Origin: Microcebus murinus
Lineage: Eukaryota; Chordata; Mammalia; Primates; Cheirogaleidae
Assembly: GCF_040939455.1 (NCBI RefSeq)
Contig: NC_134119.1
Location: 11,644,501 to 11,708,500 of the forward strand
Length of the DNA stretch: 64,000 bases
Direction: 5' to 3'
Below the pieces are notes generated by a model. It made no database searches. It saw nothing but the letters and a program-made list of their open reading frames with translations, and was not told where the DNA came from. Position numbers and translations under genes: made by a program. Each line of letters begins with the position of its first letter. Positions within the stretch are counted from its first letter, which is position 1. Positions 27,166 to 60,938 of the stretch are shown piece after piece.

Positions 27166-27344
27166 GGCCAGGCATATTGATGCATGCCTGTGATCCCAGC
27201 CACTAGGAAGGCTGAGGTGGGAGGAGCACTTGAGCCCAGGAATTTGAGGCTGCAATAAGCTATGATTAAGCCATTGCACTCCAGCCTGGGAGACAAGGGA
27301 CCCTGTATCTTAAAAAAAAAGAAAAAAAAAAAAAAAAAAAAAAA
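27166..27344 (+). mobile_element. FLAM-like monomer in ZFAS1 intron 3
   Basis: One arm beginning ggccaggcatattgatgc, ending with a long A/G-interrupted A tail. Confidence 0.8.
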
Positions 27345-27417
27345 AGGAAAAGCAGCTACCATCCCCCAACAGATCCTATGTCTATTCAGACAAGGAAGAC
27401 ATGTGGGCACCACTTAC

Positions 27418-27482
27418 CAATCCTTTCCCACATCCAGATTCTTCCTGGTCCATTCAAAGTCTAGCTTGTGCCAAAAGCAAGC
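27418..27482 (-). ncRNA. ZFAS1: ZFAS1 exon 3
   Basis: Bounded by CTCAG|GCTTGC and GATTG|GTAAGTGG. The exon is 65 nt. Confidence 0.7.
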
Positions 27483-27559
27483 CTGAGATGAAAACAGACA
27501 TGAGCTCCCGTCAGCTAGATACTCAAGAGATCGGGGTGTGCAGAGGAGCTGCTCAAGCT

Positions 27560-27644
27560 GGCATATCAGACAGAAACTGGCTTAGGCAAGTTAGATCAAC
27601 ATGGTCGATCTGCAGGGGAAAAAAGTTCAGTCATCATATACGCC
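27560..27644 (-). ncRNA. SNORD12B: C/D-box snoRNA, SNORD12B
   Basis: On the minus strand: box C TGATGA at 27636-27631, box D CTGA at 27569-27566, and a 6-bp stem GGCGTA/TATGCC with one G-U pair. The core CCCCTGCAGATCGACC is shared with its sisters. It lies in ZFAS1 intron 2, about 77 nt before exon 3. Confidence 0.87.
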
Positions 27645-27659
27645 AGCAGGAAGCTCTTT

Positions 27660-28350
27660 AGCCCTAGAACACCCTGAGAGATGAATTAAGACTTGGTTGG
27701 TATGCTTCCATAGCTGCAAACTCATTTGATATTTGAGCACTTCTGTGTTGTATCCGGCCGTTAGCAGTGATGTGATGTAACAGCCAAAACACCCCTGCCT
27801 TCAGAATTTACAACTCTATCTGAGTATAGCCCATGTGATAGCAGACAGTGTGGCTGGCAAGAGTTAATAGTTAGCTTTTACTGAGTTGAGAAGTGACAAC
27901 GGTTTCTGAGCAAGTGTCAGGAGGTTTTTAACGTAAGACTTTATCACAAAAACCTGACCAAAGAACAATCTGTGACAAGAAGCTTCCATAAGTGTTCCCA
28001 AGAAGTCCACCAGCCCTTAAGTGCCTCAATCCTAGACTTCAGGAGGAAAAAAAAAAGCCATGCAGTTGGGAATTGGCTGAGTGGCTAGCTCCAGAGAAAA
28101 CCACATTTGGTTTTCCAAAATATGTCAACACATAATATACATCCACTTGGAAAGAAATTTAAGTGCCCAAGAAAGCACACATGAAGAAATGGAATCCAAA
28201 ATCGTGTTCTCAGTGGCAATAAAAATACATTAAACACCTTTTCACCAAAGTTACTCCACTTCAGCCATTTTCTCTTAAGCCTGTTTTTTTCACCAGGAAT
28301 CTAAGTCCAATAGGTAAACTGTAAGGACAATAAAGCATACAGCACACTTA
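27660..28350. other. ZFAS1 intron 2, no further feature
   Basis: Unique-looking intronic DNA. No snoRNA boxes beyond those listed. Confidence 0.4.
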
Positions 28351-28364
28351 ATACCTAATAAGCC

Positions 28365-28678
28365 GGCCAGGTGGGGTGTATCACGCCTGTAATCCTAGCA
28401 CTCTGGGAGGCAAAGAGGCAGGAGGATCACTCGAGGTCAAGACCAGGCTGAGCAAGAGCAAGACCCCATCTCTACTAAAACTAGAAAGAAATTGGCCAAC
28501 TAAAATATATACAGAAAAAATTAGCCAGGCATGGTGGTGCATGCCTGTAGTCCTAGCTACTAGGGAAGATGAGGCAGAAGGATTGCTTGAGTCCAAGAGT
28601 TTGAAGTTGCTGTGAGGTAGGCTGACGCAACGACACTCGAGCCTAGGCAAGAGCGAGACTGTCTCAAAAAAAAAAAAA
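28365..28678 (+). mobile_element. Alu, lemur type, in ZFAS1 intron 2
   Basis: Starts ggccaggtggggtgtatc. Perfect duplication acctaataagcc at 28353-28364 and 28679-28690. Confidence 0.93.
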
Positions 28679-28707
28679 ACCTAATAAGCCAATAAAAATT
28701 AGCTTAC

Positions 28708-28960
28708 TTTGCCTATAATCATTACACTTTGGGAGGTGAAGTTGGGAGAATCACTTGAGGCCAGCCCGAGCCAGGAGCCCCATCTCTACAAAAAAATAAA
28801 CAAATTATGCAGGGATGGTAGCATGTGTCCATAGTCCCAGCTACTTGGGAGGCTGAGGTAGGAGGATCATTTGAGCCCAGGTCATTGAGATTACAGCTAT
28901 GATCAGGCCACTGCACTCTTCCCAAGGAAAGAGATGGTGACTCAAAAAGGAAAAAAATAA
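28708..28960 (+). mobile_element. Old Alu in ZFAS1 intron 2
   Basis: A diverged dimer, from tgcctataatcattacac to gtgactcaaaaaggaaa. Confidence 0.7.
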
Positions 28961-29054
28961 ACAAATTATGTAAGTTCTTTCCCAAGTTTGCCTACCTACC
29001 TAAGAGGTTCTTTAAAGCATGTATTTCATACAATAGGTCAGGAGACATGCTTAC

Positions 29055-29164
29055 CTAGAGGTCGTGAGATCGAAGGCTGCACATGTCTGCACGTGGCTCC
29101 CTCGGAGGCCCAGTGGTCACCCCTGCTCCAACACACATTCTGTACACTCTGATCGCCCTCTAAC
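29055..29164 (-). ncRNA. ZFAS1: ZFAS1 exon 2
   Basis: Acceptor TCCTTTCTTTGTTGATGCACAG just upstream in the minus strand; donor CTAG|GTAAGC. Confidence 0.7.
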
Positions 29165-29237
29165 CTGTGCATCAACAAAGAAAGGACATCAGTCACCACC
29201 TTCCCACGGTCAGAAAACAGAGCTGGGTGTTTTTATA

Positions 29238-29330
29238 GGCTGGTGTATCAGAAATAACTGGCAAGTGTTGTAAGGCATCAGCATTGTCGATCTGATGGGG
29301 AAAAAAGTGAAGTCATCGTTTACACCAGCC
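29238..29330 (-). ncRNA. SNORD12C: C/D-box snoRNA, SNORD12C
   Basis: On the minus strand: a perfect 10-bp terminal stem GGCTGGTGTA/TACACCAGCC, box D CTGA at 29251-29248, and a variant box C CGATGA at 29318-29313. The core CCCCATCAGATCGACA precedes a D' CTGA. It lies in ZFAS1 intron 1, about 73 nt before exon 2. Confidence 0.87.
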
Positions 29331-29530
29331 AAGGACTCCTCAGGCCCGTGCAGACGGCGCGGGTTTTTCCAACTCTAACTCATCTTCCCCGCAGCCCTAA
29401 GGCCTATTTGAGGTCAGAGGTGGAACGCCACGGCGAAGGGGAGAGTAGGGCCGGCCGCAGAGACGACGGCACAAAGAGGATAAAGGCAAACCAGAGATTT
29501 CGAATGGAGAACTGCAGGGTTTCCACTCAC

Positions 29531-29626
29531 CACACACAAAGCTGGGCTCCTCGGACTGGACGACATCGCACTAAGCACGGTCGCAAAAGACACATACACC
29601 GGTAGCGCCGCAGACGCAAAAGAAAG
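29531..29626 (-). ncRNA. ZFAS1: ZFAS1 exon 1
   Basis: The predicted start at 29626 (CTTTCTTTTGCG) is a pyrimidine-rich 5'TOP-like start about 26 nt below a TATA box. The exon ends at GTG|GTGAGT. Confidence 0.75.
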
Positions 29627-29644
29627 AATAGCCTCCGGACCGCC

Positions 29645-29652
29645 TTTATATA
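29645..29652 (-). promoter_or_regulatory. TATA box of ZFAS1
   Basis: TATATAAA on the minus strand, about 26-30 nt before the pyrimidine-rich start CTTTCTTTTGCG. TATA plus TOP start is common in snoRNA-host and ribosomal genes. Confidence 0.7.
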
Positions 29653-29668
29653 GCCAAAGGAGGGTCTG

Positions 29669-29679
29669 GCGCCTGCGCA
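29669..29679. promoter_or_regulatory. NRF1-type site
   Basis: GCGCCTGCGCA matches the palindromic NRF1 consensus. Confidence 0.6.
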
Positions 29680-29721
29680 CTGAGCCCGAGGCGCCCAGCT
29701 TCCCGCCCGCCCGCGCGGGGC

Positions 29722-29738
29722 CCACTGGGAAATGTAGT
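29722..29738 (-). promoter_or_regulatory. ZNF143/Staf-type site
   Basis: The minus strand reads ACTACATTTCCCAGTGG, close to the ACTACANNTCCCA core bound by ZNF143. Confidence 0.65.
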
Positions 29739-30184
29739 CTCCCAGCCTCCCATCCCGAGGCGCTCTAATGGTTGTCAAGGCCGCGTCTAGTCCTGCCCCA
29801 TCCCCTGTACACAGGAGGCCACCCAGGCTCGTTGGCCTCGCCGCCATGTCGCGCTTCACACGCACCGAGCCGCCCGCCGAGTCCCCTCTCCTCCCGGGCC
29901 GGCTGAGGCCTGCGACGGCCTTGGGCGCATTTAACCCGGCCCCCGCGGTCCCCTCCCTTCAGCCGAGCTCGCTCGAGCCCAGCGGCCACGCCGCTGGGGG
30001 GAGCTAAGGCGACGCCCGCCCTGAAGGCGGAGGTGTCTGCTGTGCCCGGGGCCCAGCCTCCCTGCCAGCCGCCCTGAAGCCCCCGCCTTCGCGTTTTCCT
30101 CCTCCTCCTCCTCCTCCTCCTCCCTCCACCACCTCTCCGGCCGCCCGCCCGGCTCTTCGCCCCGCCCTGGCCTTGCAGGGAAAG

Positions 30185-30196
30185 GAAACCGAAAGT
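30185..30196 (+). promoter_or_regulatory. Interferon-stimulated response element of ZNFX1
   Basis: GAAACCGAAAGT fits the ISRE form GAAANNGAAA exactly. It sits about 85 bp before the end of exon 1, at or just before the likely transcription start. It is the expected ISGF3/IRF site for this interferon-induced gene. Confidence 0.8.
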
Positions 30197-30199
30197 GCG

Positions 30200-30281
30200 C
30201 GGCAGCAGGCGGGGTCGCCGACCTGCCCTGGCCAGAGCCTCAACACCAGCCGGCGGCGGAGAGAGGACGCGCCGGAGCCGG
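30200..30281 (+). other. ZNFX1: ZNFX1 exon 1, non-coding (start approximate)
   Basis: Ends at GAGCCGG|GTGAGTGG. The start was not determined; it is placed after the ISRE. Confidence 0.55.
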
Positions 30282-32280
30282 GTGAGTGGCCACCCAGCCC
30301 TGCACCTGCTCCTGCTGCCCCGCCGCGACCCCCGCCCGCGCCGCGCGCCGCCCGCCACTGCCTGCGCTCCTGCCTGTGCGCGGAGCCCCGGCGCCCCCTT
30401 CACCCCCTCGGAGCCCCTGGCCCTTCTCCCAGCGCCCCTGTCATCCCCGCAGCCTCCGGCGTTCCTTTCACCCTCCCCTGATCCCCTGTACTCTCTTTAG
30501 CGTCCCCCATCCCCTCAGCTCGCCCAGCACCGCTGTCACGGTGCCCACCCCGGCACCCGACACCCACCTCTGCCCCTGGCCTCACCGGTTCGATCCCTCA
30601 CCCTGTCTCTTCCCTCCCTGGCTGCTACAGCCACCTCTCGTCTCTCTCTGGCCTCGCCTCCTATCATCTCATTCATGCCCCATCTTCCACAAAACATCCT
30701 CAGCGCCCCAGCTGCCCAATCCCTACTCGAGAGCCCCCCAGATGGACTCTGCCCCACCCTCTTCCCGAGGCCCCCTACACTTCCCCAGCTCTCTCCCATG
30801 TCCCCCGCCTTGGCCTGGGCACGGTGCCTTCCTTCACAAGGCACCACAACAGCCTGGCCCCTCCCTTGACCCCATAATACTTCCCTCAGGAACGAGTGGG
30901 TGCCCGGGTGCCTCTGACTCCTCCAGGACCCTGGAGACTCCCCCAGCGCCCACCCCGCCAAACCCAGCTCTTCTGCCCTCTTGCCTCCACCTTTGTCATC
31001 CTACCCTGGTAATTACCATTCTCCTCTGATTCTGACCCCTATGCCAGCTTGACCGTCACTGATTTTCTTCTTCCTGCCCTTTAGGCCTTGATTCCCCCTC
31101 AAAAAGCCACTTCAGTCTGTTTTTATCACAGCATTTCCTGTTTCTATCCACTCCCTTCCTTTCCTAGTCTTTTCTTTCTAACATTTCTTTTTATTTTTTC
31201 TCTTCTTTTCTTCCATTTCTTTTATCCCAGGAAATTTCTAGGTTTCTATTTTAGTATCTTACAACAAGAGGAAGAAGGAATTTTATCCTCGGAGAATTTT
31301 TTAAAACCCCAAACTCTAAATATTGAACCTGAGCCATGAGAGCTGGGTTTGATAAGATGAAGGAGGAGACTCACCAGAAATCTTCCCAGAGGGAAGAATA
31401 GGGACTCCTTTTTCCGATGAGGACAAAAGCTACCCCTCATATAATGCCAAATCTATTCACAGTTTCCAAGTATGAATATTTTAAAACTCAGTGGGGACAG
31501 TTTAAAAAATCCCTTTGCTGAGGACTCTGAGTCACCTACTCTTTCTCTAGCCGTAGCCCACATAATGTTTATGAGTTGGAGTGAGAAGTTCCCTTAAAGG
31601 GGCTTCCTCTTCTTCTTTATAGGACAAGTGTCAAAAATCATCAAGATAGAAGAAAGAGGAGAAAGAAAGAATTGGTGATTTCTAGCTGGTCCAGAGGAAA
31701 CAGCACCTCGAATATGCCAAGCCTCCTGGTTATTGAAACATGTAATTTCTTTCTCTTGATTCAGTAGAGTGGAGGGCTTAATCATTTGGCTCTGTTTCAA
31801 AGAGTAGGATAAGTGATAGCTGCTCACTAATTATTTATAAACTATAGAATATTGCAAGCTATAGAGTACTATGTAATATAAATGCCAGATAGGGTGGTGA
31901 GTACATGGTTTGGAGTTAACAAAAATGTACTCCTTTTTGCCCTGACAACAACATTTGCTTTATAAGAGAGGAAAATGAAACCTAGCAACCAATTAAGTAC
32001 CTTGGCTAAAGGCATAAACCAAACAGTAGTTTTGAATGGGAATTGGTAACGTTCCCTCTTCCCCAAGAAAGTGCAAGGGTAAAGGGAAGGGGAATTTCAC
32101 CCTGGGGGAAAATCACTCAAAATTGTGAATTTAATGTTTTGTGTCACAATTGGACATTCATAGAGTTGAGCACTTGTGCCCTTGATTAAAATCTGTATTG
32201 AACGATTAGTTAACAGATTATTAAAATGTTAACAGAGGCAGAAAGGACTGGCTTGATGGTGTTTGGGTTTTTGTTGCTAG
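30282..32280 (+). other. ZNFX1 intron 1
   Basis: A C-rich first part (to about 31000) allows a 247-codon proline-rich frame that I reject. From 31080 on it is AT-rich without recognised repeats. Confidence 0.6.
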
Positions 32281-32383
32281 GTTTCAAGGGCAGTGTTTCA
32301 AGGGCACTGATAACTTTGAACCTGTACAGTTTTCCAGATAACTGAAAGTAACGTGAACACGGAAAAATTCAGGTGACTCAGAC

Positions 32384-57400
<25,017 letters not shown>

Positions 57401-58460
57401 GAAGATGCTGCACAGTGCTGCCTTTTGCCCCAGCCACCATATGACTGGGGTCGGCTCCCTCATGAAGGAACCGAAGTTTGTTTTTTATTGTCCTTTAGTA
57501 TTAGCGTCTATTTAAGGATCCACTTTTAGGGCTTGCCCACATGTTTCTAGATTTACCCCTGCGCTAGAGTAAGCACTTTACCTCCAGAACTGAGAGCAAA
57601 GTTATCAGATCTCACCTTTTTCTCTTCTGCAAGTTAGTGGATAGACTCCTTGAAACATGTTTGGGGTTTCCACCTGGGGCCACCTAGTGTTATCTCTGGG
57701 TTCCCACTTGGTCAGATATTCTGCAGTGACCCCCAGGCACAGAGTGTGAGCTTAGTTAAACTGATTCTAATCGCCAGGCCCTAACTTGCAGGCTAACTCT
57801 CATCCTAACAGAGGCCCAGAGGAGTTGTTCATGAACTGCTTATCCCTTCAAGGAGCACAAAAATCCCTCCTGCCCTCCTCCTCAGGCACCCTCCCTCTGG
57901 GAGGCATGTAACAAGACAAAGACTTTACCAACTAACCCTGACCCAGTTACATACTGAAAGAGGGGAAGCTGGGACTGCCCACATCTGGGAGCTTATGCAG
58001 CAGGCCCAGGCTAACTAAGGAGTGACCCCTGTACCCTTTCCTATGACTTGCACTTTGGGATGGTGGAGGTTTCTTTACCTGCCATAGGAGAGGTTCGATA
58101 GCAGTGCTGGTCCCCCTGGGCCCTGAATGGAGTTCAACTCGCATTCAGTACCAGCAGCACCTATCCCAGGTGTGATCCTTCATCCCAACACCCTTTCGCA
58201 GCTTTTGCCTGGGCAGGTTTAGCATGCCAGCAGCTTCTGCAGGCCCCAAACCCAAGCCAGAAGCCAGCCCCTGGCCTGCTGCCTGCGTATGCGTTCCCTC
58301 AGTCCAGTGTTCCTTAGAACAGACACTTAGATATCTCAGGTCCTTTCTAATGTTGGCAAGAAAAAAGTCCCTTTCCTATGTATGCCGTTTTCCCCTTTTT
58401 TGTCTTTACTATGCACTTTAGTCTATGAAGCCGATTAATAAAAATGATGATTGAGAAAGT
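57401..58460 (+). other. ZNFX1: ZNFX1 3' UTR
   Basis: About 1.06 kb of unique sequence, free of SINEs, to the AATAAA at 58437. The cleavage point near 58460 is estimated. Confidence 0.8.
58437..58442 (+). terminator. Polyadenylation signal of ZNFX1
   Basis: AATAAA in GATTAATAAAAATG. Confidence 0.85.
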
Positions 58461-58797
58461 CATGATCCACGTCTGTCCTCAACTTTATTTATTTATTTTT
58501 AAGAACGTGTTCAGTAATATGTCCTTAACTTTTAGAAGCTCAGGCAGCTGAAGATAGCAGGGATGGGGACAGCAGGTGCCGCCTACAGTGAGACCATTCT
58601 TTGTTTTTGTGGCATGGGTTATTTATTTATTTAGCTGGTGAGTCAATTTCTACTTGTGGTAAAAAAATTTTTTTCAACTTTTAAAAAAGGGTATAGTTGA
58701 TGTTTTCCTTCCCCAGAGGCAAGCCTGTTAGCTTCCTGAGTCCTCCCAGAGATAATCCACACATATGCAATGTATATCCCTTTAAAAAAAGTACACA

Positions 58798-59435
58798 GGC
58801 TGGGTGCAGTTGCTCATGCTGGTAATTCTAGCACTTTGGGAGGCCAAGGAAGGAAGATCACTCGAACCCAGGAGTTTGAGATCAACCTGAGCAACATAGC
58901 CAGACCCTGTCCTCACAAAATATTCATATAAAAAAATTAGTTGGCTGTGGTGATGTGTACCTGTAGTCCCAGCTACTCAGGAGGCTGGGGCAGGAGGATC
59001 CCTTGAGCCTGCATTTGAGGTTGCTGTGAGCTATGATCATGCCACCGCACTCGAGCCCTCGGCAACAGGGTGAGACCCTGTCTTTAACACTTCGGTACGA
59101 GCATCGACTACAGACAGCCACAGATGAACGCGCACAGCGACTTTAGCCGACAGCCATGATATGACTTTTCTAATTTTTCATTTATCAAAATAAAATTGTG
59201 AACATTTAAAAATAACGTAATGAAAACATATATGTATATGTTACCTATTCCGATTTACATTACAAGTAAAGCTGCCTGTAAAGTAAAACAAGCTTTCAGT
59301 GCTTTCAAGCTTTCCTCATCACACAAGAGCAAATCGGATTCGTCGTCAAGGCACAGCACAAACCATCGTGCAGACTGAGTGCCGGCTGTGGGCGAGGTTT
59401 CGTGGCTGGTGAGCGCCGTACTGAAGTGGTTAAGA
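58798..59435 (+). mobile_element. Old Alu whose tail carries a piggyBac insertion
   Basis: Starts ggctgggtgcagttgctc and runs to gaccctgtctttaa (59087). Its tail and target duplication (aaaagtacacag) resume only after the piggyBac element, at about 59436. Confidence 0.85.
59088..59429. mobile_element. Non-autonomous piggyBac-type element
   Basis: 342 bp flanked by TTAA at 59084-59087 and 59430-59433. Ends: CACTTCGGTACG on the left, and CCACTTCAGTACGG reading in from the right, as inverted repeats. TTAA duplication is the piggyBac signature. It sits in an Alu tail, so it is younger than that Alu. On the minus strand about 40 codons stay open with an acidic stretch (LDDESDLLLCDEESLKA), possibly a transposase remnant. 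piggyBac elements with recent activity were described from mouse lemur. Confidence 0.85.
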
Positions 59436-59624
59436 AAAGTACACAGTTCTGCACTTGGCTTTTTTAGCCTAATGGCCTACTTTCTATAAAGTGCATAAAG
59501 ACATTAAGTCTGAACTGTACTCTATCATCCAGTTGTGCTATTATTTTCTGAATTGGACCCTCTGTTGGTGCAGCCTGAATAAATAGCTTTGTTTTGTTTT
59601 GTTTTTAAAATTTTTTTTTCATGC

Positions 59625-59930
59625 CTTCAAAAAGCACTGTTGTTGTTTTTTTCAGAATATTACAGGGGTACAAATGTTTAGTTTACACATGTTGCCTTTG
59701 CACTGCCCAAGTAGGAGCTACAACCACGCCCATGCCCCAGACAGTGCGGACCACACCCATTAGGTGTGAATTTACCTATACCCTCCTACCTCCTCCCACC
59801 TGCCCCACACTCGATGAATGTTACTTCCTTATGTGCACTTAAGTATTGATTAATTAGTACCAATTTGATAGTGGAGTACATGTTGAATGAATAGCGTGGG
59901 ACACACTCTTTAGTGTCTAGGTCATGTGCT
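59625..59930 (-). mobile_element. L1 3'-UTR fragment, strepsirrhine type
   Basis: Contains caggggtacaaatgtttagt, cacacccattaggtgtgaat and tgatgaatgttacttcc-like text, read as a reversed L1 end. Confidence 0.55.
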
Positions 59931-60189
59931 ACCGGATACCTATTATAATTTTTAAGCTGCAAGGGTAGAGTCTATGTATACCCTGAAATTATACATAACA
60001 TGAACTACAGTTTTCTCAAGGCGTGCTCCATAGCTTTCAGCTAATTCTCAAAGGGACCTGTGAACCAGAAAAGGATGAGGATCACCATTCTACAGGGTAA
60101 AAGCAGGTTTTTACAGCAAGGGCTAATTTATGGAGTCAGGGCTCCTGTCCCTCTGAGCTTCCGTTTCTCCGGCAGCACTTCCACAGCAT

Positions 60190-60400
60190 AACGGTAAGAC
60201 TCAGCGTGTAGGTTCAAGTAGATGATAGCTTCAAAAACCTGAATTCCCAGTTGTGCAACTCTGGTCTTTCCCAAGCCTCTCTCTTTAGTGGAAAAATGGG
60301 GATAACACTACCTGCCACAAAGGGGTACAGTGAGTTGAATGAGACACTGCTTAGCGCACAGAATGTCTGGCACACGGTTGGTGATTGGTAAATGATAGCT
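60190..60400 (+). mobile_element. MIR
   Basis: Contains ttagtggaaaaatggggata and gtctggcacacggttggtga. Confidence 0.65.
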
Positions 60401-60455
60401 CTTAGTTCTGCAACATCAACAGAAGAGAACTTTTTGTTTGTGTTTTTGTTCTTTA

Positions 60456-60490
60456 AGAGATGAGGGTCTCACTATGTTGCCCAGGCTGGA
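60456..60490 (-). mobile_element. Short Alu fragment
   Basis: Only ggtctcactatgttgcccag and a few flanking bases remain. Confidence 0.5.
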
Positions 60491-60779
60491 AAAGACCTTC
60501 TAACAAGAATTTCCTCATTCCACACCCAGCCCCTCTACAGTCATAAAGGTTATGCATTCCGACTGTATGTGGCAGTGCCAAGCTAGCAGACTGGGGGAAG
60601 ACCTTGTCACTGAGGAAGAGACAGTAAGAAGATACATAATTAGATTGTTTTTTTTCCTGCCCCGCAAAAATATACAGCTTCCATTTGGTATATCAGTTAT
60701 ATGAAAGCTAATCAGCAAGAAGGGAGCCTTGGCTGATGGATAGACATGTTACAGAAACAGCTACATACCATCACCATTC

Positions 60780-60919
60780 CCAACTATTTTTTTTAATGCA
60801 CAAATAACAGCCTTAAAATTTTTTTTCTTACAAACGGAGAAAAGACAGACCAAGCCAGGTGACTTCCCACAGGGAAGGGATTTAAGGGCTGCCCCTCGAA
60901 CTTCTTCAGGCATCCTTGG
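60780..60919 (-). other. DDX27: DDX27 3' UTR
   Basis: Short, about 140 nt to the ATTAAA signal. The cleavage point is an estimate. Confidence 0.5.
60792..60797 (-). terminator. Probable polyadenylation signal of DDX27
   Basis: ATTAAA on the minus strand about 120 nt after the stop. No AATAAA is closer. Confidence 0.55.
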
Positions 60920-60938
60920 CTACTTCCTCCTCTTGTAT
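60920..60938 (-). CDS. DDX27: DDX27 last coding exon
   Basis: Only 19 coding nt: A|TAC AAG AGG AGG AAG TAG after GTTGATAG. Together with the split arginine it gives RYKRRK and stop. Confidence 0.92.

Larger units (their letters stand above)
25775..29626 (-). ncRNA. ZFAS1: ZFAS1, spliced snoRNA-host non-coding RNA
   Basis: Transcribed divergently from ZNFX1. Reading the minus strand I place exons at 29626-29531, 29164-29055, 27482-27418, 26983-26842 and 25999 to about 25775. Junctions are GTG|GTGAGT, CACAG|GTTAG, CTAG|GTAAGC, CTCAG|GCTTG, ATTG|GTAAGT, TTAG|GCTTG, AACAG|GTGAGG and CTTCTTAG|AAAG, with an AATAAA near the end. Introns 1-3 each hold one SNORD12-family snoRNA whose 3' end lies about 68-77 nt before the next exon, the usual spacing for processed C/D snoRNAs. 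The exons carry no conserved long frame. ZFAS1 is known as the 5'TOP-like host of SNORD12, 12B and 12C, antisense and head-to-head with ZNFX1. Exon 4-5 limits are less certain than exons 1-3. Confidence 0.85.
29560..30500. promoter_or_regulatory. Bidirectional CpG-island promoter of ZFAS1 and ZNFX1
   Basis: GC- and CpG-dense DNA between the ZFAS1 start (about 29626, minus) and ZNFX1 exon 1 (donor at 30281). It contains a TATA box and NRF1- and ZNF143-type sites near ZFAS1, a (CTC)n run at about 30098-30125, and an ISRE near ZNFX1. Confidence 0.85.

Noticed and set aside
29765..30403. 212-codon frame on the minus strand across the ZNFX1 promoter
   Set aside because: It arises from stop-poor GC-rich island sequence, has low-complexity Arg/Gly content and no domain, and lies outside the ZFAS1 exons.
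30286..31029. 247-codon proline-rich frame in ZNFX1 intron 1
   Set aside because: It begins in the intron five bases after the donor at 30281. The C-rich composition explains the openness; no homology is recognisable.
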